Below, piece by piece: positions 33,069 through 42,346 of a stretch of DNA of 64,000 nucleotides. The stretch's first letter is position 1, and each line of letters begins with the position of its first letter. The position numbers and the translations under genes are program-made. The stretch is taken from contig JACWAE010000039.1 of assembly GCA_014874385.1 (NCBI GenBank), positions 37,557-101,556 of the forward strand. Reading direction: 5' to 3'. The notes beneath the pieces were generated by a model, which ran no database searches, was not told the origin of the DNA, and was given only the letters and a program-made list of their open reading frames with translations. Source of the DNA: Dehalococcoidia bacterium. GTDB taxonomy: Bacteria; Chloroflexota; Dehalococcoidia; SZUA-161.

Positions 33069-33469
33069 AGAGTCATAAGGACCTCGATGTTTGGAAGGAA
33101 GCAGTGGAACTCTCGGTTATTTGTTATGACGTAACTGGAAGATTCCCAAAAGAAGACCTGTTTGGATTGGTTTCTCAGATGCGACGAGCAGCAGTCTCAA
33201 TCGCAAGCAACATCGCTGAGGGAGCAGCCCGTGATGGCAGCAAGGAATTCGTCAAATTCTTGTACATTTCGCTAGGTTCTGCCAGTAAGTTGGACACGCA
33301 ATCGAAATCGCTAAACAGAGCGGACTTGGTGTAACTTCTGATCTCGAGAGGCTTCAGCTACGGACAAATAAGGTCTCGCGTATGGTGCAAGGATTAATCC
33401 ATTCAGTTAAGAAAAGGAGTGGGCAGTGATTAGGGATTGATAACCAGTCCCCAATCCCCAATCACCAAT
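33033..33469. repeat. Inverted repeat bounding a four-helix-bundle gene insertion
   Basis: ATTGGTGATTGG (33033-33044) and its exact reverse complement CCAATCACCAAT (33458-33469) flank the four-helix-bundle gene. Further CCCCAATC/GGATTG-type repeats accompany the right arm. The unit interrupts an otherwise tight wbpE-wbpI junction. Confidence 0.6.
33065..33429 (+). pseudogene. Four-helix-bundle (23S rRNA IVS/S23-type) protein, frameshifted
   Basis: The start [20 protein letters not shown], then FGLVSQMRRAAVSIASNIAE with GAARDGSKEF, is the hallmark of the S23/IVP four-helix-bundle family, also related to Avd of diversity-generating retroelements. After the residues SASKLDTQ near 33302 the frame is off by one. 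The other frame then gives the expected last helix (IEIAKQSGLGVTSDLERLQL and on to RMVQGLIHSVKK), ending at TGA 33427-33429. A single-base deletion around CAATCGAAATCG explains it. The ATG overlaps the wbpE stop (ATGA). Confidence 0.8.
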
Positions 33470-33479
33470 TACCAGTCAC

Positions 33480-34553
33480 ATGAAAATCGTTACCATCGTT
33501 GGCGCAAGGCCCCAGTTCATCAAAGCTGTCCTGGTATCGAAGGAGCTACGCAAGAAGCACAAAGAGGTCCTGGTCCATACAGGCCAGCACTACGACCGCG
33601 AGCTGTCCGATATATTTTTCGACGAGCTGGCGATACCGCAGCCTGACTATAATCTCGGCATCGGCTCCGATTCCCATGCGGTGCAGACTGGCAAGATGAT
33701 GATAGCCATCGAGGAGATACTGCTTAAGGAGAAACCGGACTGGGTACTGGTTTACGGGGACACCAATTCCACCCTCGCCGGTGCTCTGGCTGCGGCGAAA
33801 ATCCAAATCCCGGTGGCTCATGTCGAGGCTGGGCCCAGGATGTTCGATAAGAACATACCCGAGGAAATCAACCGGGTACTGACCGACCACGTCTCCAGCC
33901 TGCTCTTTGCGCCAACGCAAACAGCGGTAGACAATCTCAAAAAAGAGGGTGTAACCGAAGGGGTTCACCTTACTGGCGACATCATGCTCGACAGCTTCCT
34001 GCACTTCTCCAGAGTCGCTGAGCGTAAATCGAAGATACTTGCTGAGCTTGGTTTGGGCAAAAAAGGATACCTGCTGGCGACAGTGCACCGGGCAGGGAAT
34101 ACCGACGACGAGCAGAATCTGAGGAGCATAGTAGATGCTTTTATGAGTGTAGATGACAGGATAGTCTTCCCTGTCCATCCCCGTACTGAGAAATACCTTA
34201 AGCAATATGGATTGTACGCTATGTTGAGGAATGCCCCCAATATGACGCTGATAGACCCCGTTGGCTATCTGGACTCCATCATGCTCACCAGTAACGCCGG
34301 AAAGGTACTGACCGATTCAGGAGGCCTGCAAAAAGAGGCATATTTCGCCAGGGTGCCCTGCATCACGCTGGATGAGACGACGGGCTGGGTGGAGATAGTG
34401 CAGGACGGCTGGAACACCCTGGTCGCCTCCGACAGGGAGAAAATCATCGCAGCCATAAAGCATTTCCAGCCCAAAGGTAGACAGAGAAAAGTATTCGGCG
34501 ACGGCAGGGCAGCGGTAAAGATAGTTGGAATCTTCTCGAAGCCTGTATCATAA
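33480..34553 (+). CDS. wbpI: Non-hydrolysing UDP-GlcNAc-type 2-epimerase (WbpI-type)
   Basis: A 357-residue epimerase that inverts C2, converting the gluco to the manno form. Motifs: VGARPQFIKA near the N-terminus, VHTGQHYDRELSDIFFDEL, VYGDTNSTLAGALAA, HVEAGPRMFDKNIPEEINR, VHRAGNTDDEQNL and DSGGLQKEAYFARVPCITLD then ETTGWVE. The last segment resembles the DETEWVE of WbpI-like enzymes that act on 2,3-diacetamido uronic acids. No Shine-Dalgarno is visible upstream of the ATG, where the right arm of the inverted repeat ends 11 bp away; the insertion may have removed it. Confidence 0.88.
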   Translation: MKIVTIVGARPQFIKAVLVSKELRKKHKEVLVHTGQHYDRELSDIFFDELAIPQPDYNLGIGSDSHAVQTGKMMIAIEEILLKEKPDWVLVYGDTNSTLAGALAAAKIQIPVAHVEAGPRMFDKNIPEEINRVLTDHVSSLLFAPTQTAVDNLKKEGVTEGVHLTGDIMLDSFLHFSRVAERKSKILAELGLGKKGYLLATVHRAGNTDDEQNLRSIVDAFMSVDDRIVFPVHPRTEKYLKQYGLYAMLRNAPNMTLIDPVGYLDSIMLTSNAGKVLTDSGGLQKEAYFARVPCITLDETTGWVEIVQDGWNTLVASDREKIIAAIKHFQPKGRQRKVFGDGRAAVKIVGIFSKPVS

Positions 34554-34872
34554 TAGTACACTAAGAAGTACCCAAAGTTGAGATAGACGCTCTCGGCTTT
34601 AGCTGAAGGAGGATAACTCTGAGTGGAGGTGGGTTCATCAGAAGTATTATGACCTGCATTTCTACCTTTTTGCTTCTAAAATAGTTGTCTATTATACACT
34701 GAGAACGTACTGGCCAACTTAACTCAGAACCTGAGATTTTCATCACTGGAGATATTCATTAGTTCTGATTGTGGTAACGAGGAATCGAAAGAAGCGAAAC
34801 TAATAACACTCTTCAGGTTATGACAAATCTTGCATGGGAGAAGATAAAGATGGGGTGTGATATATTAGCAAT
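34554..34872. other. Non-coding gap between wbpI and the next glycosyltransferase
   Basis: No gene, strong promoter, terminator or repeat was recognised in these 319 bp. Composition is more AT-rich than the flanking wbp genes, and short frames here have no family features. Confidence 0.5.
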
Positions 34873-35832
34873 ATGCAGCAAACAGGACATGACAGGAACA
34901 GAATGATCGTTTTAGTCAAGGCATACACTATCTTCTCAGGAAGGCTAGTACGTTCCCTCCGCCGTGTAGGCATAGATGCTGCAGAATTTGAGTTGCCCAA
35001 GGGTATAGTAGGGCATGCGAAGTGGATATTTAGGCTGATGAGGTCAGAAGCAAAAATAGTTCACTATATAGACGGTGGATACCCTCCTTTGCTATATATC
35101 GTTCCCAGATTGCTCGGGAAGAAGGTAGTAATACATTGGATAGGTTCCGATGTGCGGAAGGCTACATCTGCTAACGCAACCGTCCGGCAAAAAATCGGAC
35201 TCAGAGTAGGTCTGAGGTTCTGTAATTTGCATCTTGCAGTATCTGAGCCACTCGCTGAGACATTAAAGACGATAGGAATTGAAGCAATGGTTATCCCACT
35301 GGTACCAGATAAGACACCTCCGGCCTATGATAAAATACCTTGGCCTACACACAAAACCGTACATGCTTATTTACCTGAACCCGATCCAGAGCTTTATGGC
35401 GCGAGTACCATTTTCCGGCTTGCAGAGGAAATGAGAGACACTAATTTCCTGGTTACTGGTCACAGCGGCAAAAATGCACCTAACCTGCCCAATATAAAGT
35501 ATCTGGGTAGACTTAGAGAAGACGAAATGGAATCTGTATGGTCAAAAGCAAAAGTCCTGATACGTCTTATAGCTGTAAGCGATGGTATGCCCCAGTCAAT
35601 AATCGAAGCTCTAGCAAGAGGTCGCTATGTAATCTGGACATACAGGTTTCCATTCTGTATGCAAGCATCATCCCTTGATGAAGCAAGAGAAGCCCTAAAG
35701 ACCGCTTTGGCTAAGGAGTCTCCGAATTATGATGGAATGGTCTATGCTAGGGAACAATTCAATCCGACAGTAATAGCAGAAAAGTTAAAGCAGCAATATC
35801 TCAATTTGGCAGGGAGAAATGGACTACACTGA
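34873..35832 (+). CDS. Glycosyltransferase (GT4-like)
   Basis: A 319-residue GT-B-type protein. An N-terminal domain carries VKAYTIFSGRLVRSLRRVGI and the sugar-acceptor side VVIHWIGSDV. The C-terminal donor domain carries SDGMPQSIIEALARGRYVIW, the equivalent of the E-x7-E motif. An alternative start at the Met before IVLVKAY (34903) would fit the fold equally well. It overlaps the downstream methyltransferase by 14 bp. Donor and acceptor are unknown, but the setting makes it a glycan chain builder. Confidence 0.75.
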   Translation: MQQTGHDRNRMIVLVKAYTIFSGRLVRSLRRVGIDAAEFELPKGIVGHAKWIFRLMRSEAKIVHYIDGGYPPLLYIVPRLLGKKVVIHWIGSDVRKATSANATVRQKIGLRVGLRFCNLHLAVSEPLAETLKTIGIEAMVIPLVPDKTPPAYDKIPWPTHKTVHAYLPEPDPELYGASTIFRLAEEMRDTNFLVTGHSGKNAPNLPNIKYLGRLREDEMESVWSKAKVLIRLIAVSDGMPQSIIEALARGRYVIWTYRFPFCMQASSLDEAREALKTALAKESPNYDGMVYAREQFNPTVIAEKLKQQYLNLAGRNGLH

Positions 35833-36484
35833 GTATTGGCAAAGAAGAATAGACAAGGCTGAAACTACCATAACAGACCGCCATAAGGAGATAGTTAAGG
35901 TTATAGTACATAACTTTCCATCTGGCAATGCTCAGGTGTTAGATTTAGGCTGCGGTGAGGGTCATATAGAGCACTTATTGCCAGAGCGTTTCGACATATA
36001 TGCGTGCGACATATCCACCGTTCAAGTTAGTAATGATGAGTTACCTAACTGCCATTTTACCGAGGTTGATTTGAACAAGCAGATCCCGTTCAAAGAAATG
36101 AAATTTGATGTAGTAATAGCTTCGGAGGTGCTAGAGCATCTCGCTAAACCTTATCCTGTATTAGCACAGCTTAAGAATTGGCTAAAGGATGGAGGAATAT
36201 GTCTGATTACTATTCCTAACATTTCCAATCGACAGTTTGTGAGACAACTTGCTAAGGGCATATATCCATTTGACTGGAGCCATTGTCAATTCTGGTCAAT
36301 TACCGAGTTCAAGAGGCTCTTAAAAACCAATGGCTTGGAGATTGCTGCTTGTTATCCTACACAATACATATTCCCTCAACTACCGAGATTGCTAAATCCT
36401 GCATACAAGCTGTTTTATGGCCTTGGTAGACTTTGCCCTATGGCTTACGGCGAGCAATTTCTGTTTGTTTGTCACAAATCTTGA
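35819..36484 (+). CDS. Class I SAM-dependent methyltransferase
   Basis: A 221-residue protein with the SAM motif I VLDLGCGEGHIEHLLPE, post-I CDIS, and FDVVIASEVLEHLAKPYPVL. Such genes in glycan loci usually methylate sugars. It is translationally coupled to the preceding glycosyltransferase by a 14-bp overlap. Confidence 0.85.
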   Translation: MDYTEYWQRRIDKAETTITDRHKEIVKVIVHNFPSGNAQVLDLGCGEGHIEHLLPERFDIYACDISTVQVSNDELPNCHFTEVDLNKQIPFKEMKFDVVIASEVLEHLAKPYPVLAQLKNWLKDGGICLITIPNISNRQFVRQLAKGIYPFDWSHCQFWSITEFKRLLKTNGLEIAACYPTQYIFPQLPRLLNPAYKLFYGLGRLCPMAYGEQFLFVCHKS

Positions 36485-36692
36485 AGAAAGTAGGTAGGGA
36501 GCTTATGAAAGGTGAAAAGGATGCTTCAAACTTTTGCATCTTTGTCCCGCTTCTTCTTCCTAATCCCGTGTGTCACACCGATCAGCCTTTCAGTATGGCG
36601 TAGATGTATCGCATGAGCCAATGGATTATCATCACAATAGAGAGTAAGGGCGTAACGTCAAAACATGTGTAGCTTGCGTAGAGAGCTCTTCA

Positions 36693-38234
36693 GTGTTTAG
36701 ACAACTACTTCGTCTCTCGCAGCACACCATCATCTACGGCTTGGGCGTGGTGGTTGGCCAGGTCGTAGGCTTCTTCCTTATTCCTCTATATACACGTTAC
36801 CTGACCCCGGCTGACTACGGTACCCTCGAGATACTACAGACCACGTTGTCAGTGCTGAGCATAATCTTCACACTGGGTCTCACCTCAGCCCTATTCAGGT
36901 CATACTTCCTCTACGATAATGCTGAAAAGAAGAGGAAAGTAGTAAGCACAGCATTCATATTTCTCACCACAAGCTCGCTAATACTTACCCTGCTCCTGGT
37001 GGCGCTGGCCGGCAGCTTCTCAACTTTGTTCTTCAAATCCGGAGAATATGTAACTTACTTCCGGCTTATTTTCCTCACCCTTTTCTGCACTACAGGCGTC
37101 GGCATAGGGCTGGCGGTGCTCAGGGCCAGGGAGCAACCCACAAGGTATGCCCTGATTACCGCCTCTCAGCTTCTTATCAGCGTGTCCTTGAACATAGTGT
37201 TCGTGGCGGTATTCCACAGGGGTGTGCTAGGCATCATCGAGGGCAACTTGATAGGGGCAGCTTTCAGCTATTTACTGCTTCTAGCCACTGTTATCAGCAG
37301 AGCAGGGCTCGGCTTCTCTTGGGAAGAGCTGAAGGCCATGCTGGCTTTCGGATTGCCTATGGTGCCTGCCGGACTTGCTATGTCGGTGCTGAGCCTTTCC
37401 GACAGATATTTCCTGCAGTTCCTCTCTACCCCCACGGAGTTGGGCCTATATTCGTTGGGGTACAAGTTCGGACTGGTGATTAGCGGCCTTCTGGTTGGTC
37501 CTTTCACCCTAGCATATGCGCCCTTCTCGTTCGCTATTTACAGAGACCAGAATGCCAAGACCATATACTCCCGGGTGTTAACCTATTTTGTTCTGGTGTC
37601 TATGTTTGTTGCCCTGGCACTGTCAGTCCTGTCCAGGGAAGTCATCGCTATCATGGCGACCCCGGAATTCCACGCTGCCTACAAAGTCATTCCATTGATA
37701 GCTCTTTCTTACGTACTGTATGGATGCTATTATGTGGTCTCCATAGGAACCATGCTGGAAGCGAAGACGAAATTACTGGCGCCTTTTGTTATTGCTGCTG
37801 CCGTGGTGAATCTGGGCTTCAACTATCTGTTGGTGTCGCACTATGGGATGATGGGGGCAGCGGGTGCTACGCTCATAGCTTTCTTAGTGCTGCCTGTAAG
37901 CTCATATCTGCTCTCGCAGCGCTACTATTCCATAAAATATGAGTGGGGCAGGGTCACCAAGATATGCATCGCCTTTGGAGCTATTTTCGCGGGCAGCTTT
38001 TTCATAACCGATACCTATTCCACAGTCCATTCCTACGTAATAGTGGGGGTGTTTAAACTGCTGGCTCTGCTTACCTTCCCCATTCTGCTATACTTATTCA
38101 GGTTCTACCAGCCAGAGGAGATAAAGAAGACCAAAGAGGTAATCAAAGCTGGCCCGGGCTATCTGAAGCGCAGGCTGCTGAGACGGCCTGTGTTATCTGA
38201 AGGAAGCAGCGACAGAGAAGACCCAAAACTCTAG
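36693..38234 (+). CDS. Polysaccharide/oligosaccharide flippase (Wzx/MOP family)
   Basis: A 513-residue membrane protein with about 12-14 hydrophobic helices. The N-terminus TIIYGLGVVVGQVVGFFLIP followed by LYTRYLTPADYG is the classic Wzx/PST start. The C-terminal polysaccharide-synthesis domain contains LSDRYFLQFLSTPTELGLYS. It would flip lipid-linked glycan across the membrane so that STT3 can use it. Start is a GTG; a 208-bp gap with no recognised feature precedes it. Confidence 0.88.
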   Translation: MFRQLLRLSQHTIIYGLGVVVGQVVGFFLIPLYTRYLTPADYGTLEILQTTLSVLSIIFTLGLTSALFRSYFLYDNAEKKRKVVSTAFIFLTTSSLILTLLLVALAGSFSTLFFKSGEYVTYFRLIFLTLFCTTGVGIGLAVLRAREQPTRYALITASQLLISVSLNIVFVAVFHRGVLGIIEGNLIGAAFSYLLLLATVISRAGLGFSWEELKAMLAFGLPMVPAGLAMSVLSLSDRYFLQFLSTPTELGLYSLGYKFGLVISGLLVGPFTLAYAPFSFAIYRDQNAKTIYSRVLTYFVLVSMFVALALSVLSREVIAIMATPEFHAAYKVIPLIALSYVLYGCYYVVSIGTMLEAKTKLLAPFVIAAAVVNLGFNYLLVSHYGMMGAAGATLIAFLVLPVSSYLLSQRYYSIKYEWGRVTKICIAFGAIFAGSFFITDTYSTVHSYVIVGVFKLLALLTFPILLYLFRFYQPEEIKKTKEVIKAGPGYLKRRLLRRPVLSEGSSDREDPKL

Positions 38235-38242
38235 GAGAATGC

Positions 38243-39577
38243 GTGACACCCACCCCAGGTAAAAATAAAAGAGTTCTTATAGTCTCATTCTTCTTTCCTC
38301 CCACCAACAGCATAGCGGCGGTCAGGGTGGGGAAGTTTGCCAAGTATCTGCCGCAGTTCGGCTGGGAGCCTGTCGTGCTGACTGCAGATACCTCGAAAGA
38401 CCGGCCTCAGACTCTACCTGTTGAGACGGACGAGGCAAACGTTTTCAGGACGCCCTATTTTGCTCTGTACTCATCACTTTACCGGAACCTGAAGGGCAAT
38501 CAGGACACGCCTTCAGAGACTGCATCACGGAGGTTCAACTGGAAGGAGCCTATCTACAGGGCTGTGAGATTGACGCAGCCCATCTATACCCTGTCAATAT
38601 TCGCACCGCTAGTCTCTGACCCTATCGGCTGGTACTCTCATGCCATGGAAAAAGGCCGTGAGATTCTGGATAAATATGAGATCGATGCCATTTTCAGCTC
38701 CTACGCCCCCTCCACGTCGCACCTCGTTGCCTGCCGCCTCCATCAAATAAGCGGCATTCCCTGGGTAGCTGAGTTCCGAGACCTCTGGGCTCTGAATCCT
38801 AACGCCAGGACAACCCGTTTCCTCCGCTATCTCACATGCCGCTTGGAGCGAAGGGTGATGAAGCGCAGCAGCCTGCTTATCGCCGCTTCTGAACCTGCTG
38901 CCGAGCAGTTAGAAAAGCTGCATGCCCAGAAAGCTGTAACAATACTCAACGGCTTTGACGAAGATGATTATGTTGAGTATACGCCTTTAACCTCGAAGTT
39001 CACCATCACATACACCGGACAAATATACCCGGGAAAGCAAGACCCAACGCCTCTTTTCAAAGTATTGAAGGAGTTGCGGGAAGAAGGCAAAATCTCGCCT
39101 TCGAACTTTGAGATCCGCTTTTTCGGAGGAGGCTCTCTGACCGTGCTGAATCCACTTATCGAAAGATATGGCTTAAGCGACATGGTCAAGGTCTATGACA
39201 TTGTTCCTTTTAGAGAAAGCGTTAGAAGACAGAAGGAGTCCAGCGTACTCCTGATGCTTAAGTGGGAAGATGCCGTGGCGAGGGGTATATACACCGGCAA
39301 ACTTTTCGAGTATCTTGGCGCAAAGAGGCCTGTCCTTGCTGTGGGAAGCTTTGCTGATAAATATGTTGATAACGTAATGATAGAATCAGGCACGGGCACA
39401 GTGGTTGACAATTTGACCATGATGAAAGATGTCCTGAGCCGCTGGCTGGATGAATGGCAAAAGTCAGGGAAAATTGTTTCCCACTGGGAACCCAGAGCAA
39501 ACGTTATTCAGAGGTATACCCGCAGGGGGCAAGCCGGTAAGCTGGCCCAGCTTCTGGAAGAGGCTTCAGGTCAATAG
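38243..39577 (+). CDS. Glycosyltransferase family 4 protein
   Basis: A 444-residue GT-B enzyme. The N-terminal FFFPPTNSIAAVRVGKFAKY and AEFRDLWALNP segments, then the donor-binding ITYTGQIYPGKQDPTPLFKV and a C-terminal GKLFEYLGAKRPVLAVG, are typical of GT4 proteins from O-antigen-like clusters. GTG start with TAGGAG just upstream, 9 bp after the flippase. Confidence 0.82.
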   Translation: MTPTPGKNKRVLIVSFFFPPTNSIAAVRVGKFAKYLPQFGWEPVVLTADTSKDRPQTLPVETDEANVFRTPYFALYSSLYRNLKGNQDTPSETASRRFNWKEPIYRAVRLTQPIYTLSIFAPLVSDPIGWYSHAMEKGREILDKYEIDAIFSSYAPSTSHLVACRLHQISGIPWVAEFRDLWALNPNARTTRFLRYLTCRLERRVMKRSSLLIAASEPAAEQLEKLHAQKAVTILNGFDEDDYVEYTPLTSKFTITYTGQIYPGKQDPTPLFKVLKELREEGKISPSNFEIRFFGGGSLTVLNPLIERYGLSDMVKVYDIVPFRESVRRQKESSVLLMLKWEDAVARGIYTGKLFEYLGAKRPVLAVGSFADKYVDNVMIESGTGTVVDNLTMMKDVLSRWLDEWQKSGKIVSHWEPRANVIQRYTRRGQAGKLAQLLEEASGQ

Positions 39578-39605
39578 GCTTTACAAACAGGCGGATGCTT
39601 CGATG

Positions 39606-39965
39606 CTATCCCGCTTTACGGCAGACCGCAAGAACACTTCCCGCGGTAGCTGGCATTGCTTCAGCGAAGAAATTAGACCAGTCAACTAACCTTCTGGTCA
39701 CTCTATCCCGGAACAGGCGACGGCAGATATAAAGAGCTTTGAATGACAGTGGGGGTAAAAAAGCGCCGCCCCTTATCCTGACTATGTCGAAGCCACTATC
39801 TTGCAGAATCTGCTTGAATTCTGTGAGACTGAAGTTTCTGGTGAAATGCGACGGCTTTTTCGATTCCCTGAACAGGGTGGAGATGTTCTTAGAAGCAGGC
39901 ACGCTAGCGGTCAGGATGCCGTTAGCTTTCAAGACTCGTCTAATCTTGCCGATGACAAATAGTCA
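39606..39965 (-). pseudogene. SAM-dependent methyltransferase, C-terminal relic
   Basis: The remaining frame reads FVIGKIRRVLKANGILTASV and on through VPASKN to a normal C-terminus. This matches the region after motif II of a methyltransferase (R-R-V-L-K-x-G-G-x-(L/V)). The SAM-binding half is missing. Its first residues overlap the last codons of the DegT gene in another frame, so the break lies inside that overlap at about 39929-39965. Confidence 0.6.
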
Positions 39966-41074
39966 GCAATATGACGGCTTATGATGGTAATTTCTTCTTC
40001 ACTAAGCGAGGGATACATCGGTAGAGTCAGAACCTGCTTTGACACCATTTCAGTTACTGGCAGCACACAGTCATACTTTAGTTCATTCTTGTAGAAATGA
40101 GTATTGTGAATTGGATAAAAGAAGACCTTGCTCATAATTCCACCATCCGCAAGATACTGCTTAAGCCTATCCCTCAGGTGACCTGGCACCCTGATACTGT
40201 ACATCTGGTAAACATGATAAAGATCGCCTGGTGGATTAGGTGTTACTATGCCCTTTATGTGAGACAATTTAAGATTTAGGAGCTGGGCATTTCTCCTCCT
40301 CATTCCAACTACTTCATTTATTTTGTCTAACTGAGCCAGTCCTAAGGAAGCAGTGATATTTGACATCCGGAAGTTATAGCCGAGAGCAACATAATCCATA
40401 TATTCTGTCGAGGAAAAATAATTGGAGTCTTCAAGACGCCCGTGAGACCTGATTAGCTTCAACTTTTCGTATATATCTCTGGAGTTGGTTACTACCGCCC
40501 CGCCTTCACCAGTGGTGATTATTTTACTCTGGCAAAAACTGAGGATGGCAGCATCCCCAATCGAGCCCACTTTGGTACCGTTAATATCGGCCCCCAGTGA
40601 CTCGGCAGCGTCCTCTATGAGTAACAAATTGTGTCTATGGGCAACCTCTTTTAGTTCTCCTATCAGACAGGGACAGCCTCCATAGTGTATGGGAAGAATT
40701 ACCCTTGTTTTTGGGGTTATCTTTCTTTCCACGTCCTTGGGATTAAGCCCATAGGTTTCTTCTTCTATGTCAGCAAAAACTGGCCTAGCACCAACAAAAA
40801 GGGCAGCATTAGCGGTGGCAATAAAGGTAAATGATGGAACTATTACTTCATCTCCTGGACCAATGCCGTAAGCCATCAGAATAGCATGAAGCGCTGAGGT
40901 TCCAGAGTTAAAGGTGAGACAATATTTTACGTTGAGGTATTCTGAGAGTTTTTCCTCAAATTGTGCAACTTCAGGTCCAATTGCCCAGCTCATTCCTCGC
41001 CTTATAGCCTTATTTACAGCCGAAATATCGTCTTCGTCCCAATGTATCTTAAAGAGAGGAATTCGCCACTCCAT
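39929..41074 (-). CDS. DegT/DnrJ/EryC1-type aminotransferase
   Basis: A 381-residue PLP enzyme. The PLP Lys lies in LSFCQSKIITTGEGG, the variant with TTGEGG seen in sugar 4-aminotransferases (ArnB/PseC/PglE-like). EDAAESLGA and FNSGTSALHAILMAYG are further contacts. It is distinct from the two GAYGDGG-type paralogs in this locus. Its last residues (SSARLDES) are probably acquired from the methyltransferase relic into which it runs. Likely aminates a 4-keto nucleotide sugar. Confidence 0.85.
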   Translation of the reverse strand: MEWRIPLFKIHWDEDDISAVNKAIRRGMSWAIGPEVAQFEEKLSEYLNVKYCLTFNSGTSALHAILMAYGIGPGDEVIVPSFTFIATANAALFVGARPVFADIEEETYGLNPKDVERKITPKTRVILPIHYGGCPCLIGELKEVAHRHNLLLIEDAAESLGADINGTKVGSIGDAAILSFCQSKIITTGEGGAVVTNSRDIYEKLKLIRSHGRLEDSNYFSSTEYMDYVALGYNFRMSNITASLGLAQLDKINEVVGMRRRNAQLLNLKLSHIKGIVTPNPPGDLYHVYQMYSIRVPGHLRDRLKQYLADGGIMSKVFFYPIHNTHFYKNELKYDCVLPVTEMVSKQVLTLPMYPSLSEEEITIISRHIADYLSSARLDES

Positions 41075-41093
41075 TTCGCTCCTTCTAGTTTCG

Positions 41094-42344
41094 CTACTTT
41101 TTTAACTTTTGCCTGAATGTGGCGATGTTCTGGTACTTCGTGACCAGTCGTTGCTGGATATTATTCAGTTCTCGGTTAGTAATTGTCTCAGTTCTCACCC
41201 AATCGTTGCCATACTCATCAACCAATGACCAGTCCCAATCTGCCATAGTTTCACAATCAAAATACTCGTTACATGGAAAGGGGGCAAGAAGAGTAAATCC
41301 TACAATGTCAGGCTGTAGCTCATCGCAAAGTCTCTCGGTCATCTCGATATCTTCAGTAGTTTCGTTGGGCATACCTAGGAGAAAGTAAGCCCTTGTCTTC
41401 ATGCCATATTCTTTGGTCAGTTTAAAAACGGTCTTTATTCTACTAACGTCAGTGTTTTTGTGCATTTCTTTTAAGATGCGCGGAGATCCGCTTTCCACAC
41501 CATACCATAGTTCTCGGCAGCCGCTCTCGGCCAGATATCTCAGCATTTCCTCGTCGATTGTGTTTGCATGCGCATTAGCTCCGTAGGGTATACTGATACC
41601 CCTGATCATCTTGAGCTTGCAAAAATCGATGACCTTTTGCTTACTAACGGTAAAAGTATCATCAGCAAATTTGAGAAACTGTATATCCCGATCCCTGATC
41701 AATTCTTCTACCTCATCAAGTATGTTTGTTGATGAACGAAATCTCGTCTTATGTGGCCATAGGACACGGCTGCAACAGAAGCTGCAACGAAAGGGGCAGC
41801 CTCGACTGCTAAGCACTGATGTAATTCTTACCCCCTCGTCGTGAAATGCCTGCAAGATATTCCTTTCATTCTTGATCGTTGCCCTGTCAGGGAATGGCAG
41901 CTCATCCAAGTTCTCGATATACTTCACCGCATAGCGCCGTTTATGAATGTTTGCACCTTTAGCTACATCCTCGACAAGTTTTAGCATTGCCTTTTCCCCT
42001 TCACCAGTTACCACAGCGTCAATACACTCTTCTTTTGAGACTGAGTCTGGTAGTGCCGATGGATGTATGCCCCCAAACACAATATGGTTATCTGGGGTCT
42101 TTATCTGTTTCGCTAGATTAAGCCCATGTTTGTACTGGGGGCTGGTGCAACTAAAGCCGATGATGTCTGCATTTCTGCCAGCTTCGATAATCTGCTCATC
42201 ATAATCATAAAAACCTGAATAGAAATCTATGTCTAAGTCACCAGTATAGTATTTCTTTAGATATGCAACGATATAGCCTATGCCCAGAGCTTCCCAGGTA
42301 TGGCCTTTAAACCCTACATTTGGCTGCACAAAGACTATTTTCAT
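41094..42344 (-). CDS. B12-binding-domain radical SAM protein
   Basis: A protein of about 416 residues. An N-terminal cobalamin-binding-like domain (about 1-140, IVFVQPNVGFKG, DIIGFSCTSPQYKHG, VFGGIHPSALP) is followed by a radical SAM domain with the cluster motif CPFRCSFC (about residue 190). Such proteins methylate unreactive carbons or rearrange sugars and lipids. The start at Met before KIVFVQPN overlaps the preceding gene's stop region; seven further codons upstream are also open. In a glycan locus it may modify a sugar or the lipid carrier. Confidence 0.85.
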   Translation of the reverse strand: MKIVFVQPNVGFKGHTWEALGIGYIVAYLKKYYTGDLDIDFYSGFYDYDEQIIEAGRNADIIGFSCTSPQYKHGLNLAKQIKTPDNHIVFGGIHPSALPDSVSKEECIDAVVTGEGEKAMLKLVEDVAKGANIHKRRYAVKYIENLDELPFPDRATIKNERNILQAFHDEGVRITSVLSSRGCPFRCSFCCSRVLWPHKTRFRSSTNILDEVEELIRDRDIQFLKFADDTFTVSKQKVIDFCKLKMIRGISIPYGANAHANTIDEEMLRYLAESGCRELWYGVESGSPRILKEMHKNTDVSRIKTVFKLTKEYGMKTRAYFLLGMPNETTEDIEMTERLCDELQPDIVGFTLLAPFPCNEYFDCETMADWDWSLVDEYGNDWVRTETITNRELNNIQQRLVTKYQNIATFRQKLKK

Positions 42345-42346
42345 TT

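Noticed and set aside
33546..34205. 219-codon frame antisense to wbpI
   Set aside because: The sense frame carries all epimerase motifs; the antisense product has no family features.
36485..36692. Possible gene or promoter between the methyltransferase and the flippase
   Set aside because: No frame with family features, no clear promoter hexamers and no hairpin-plus-T-run were found.
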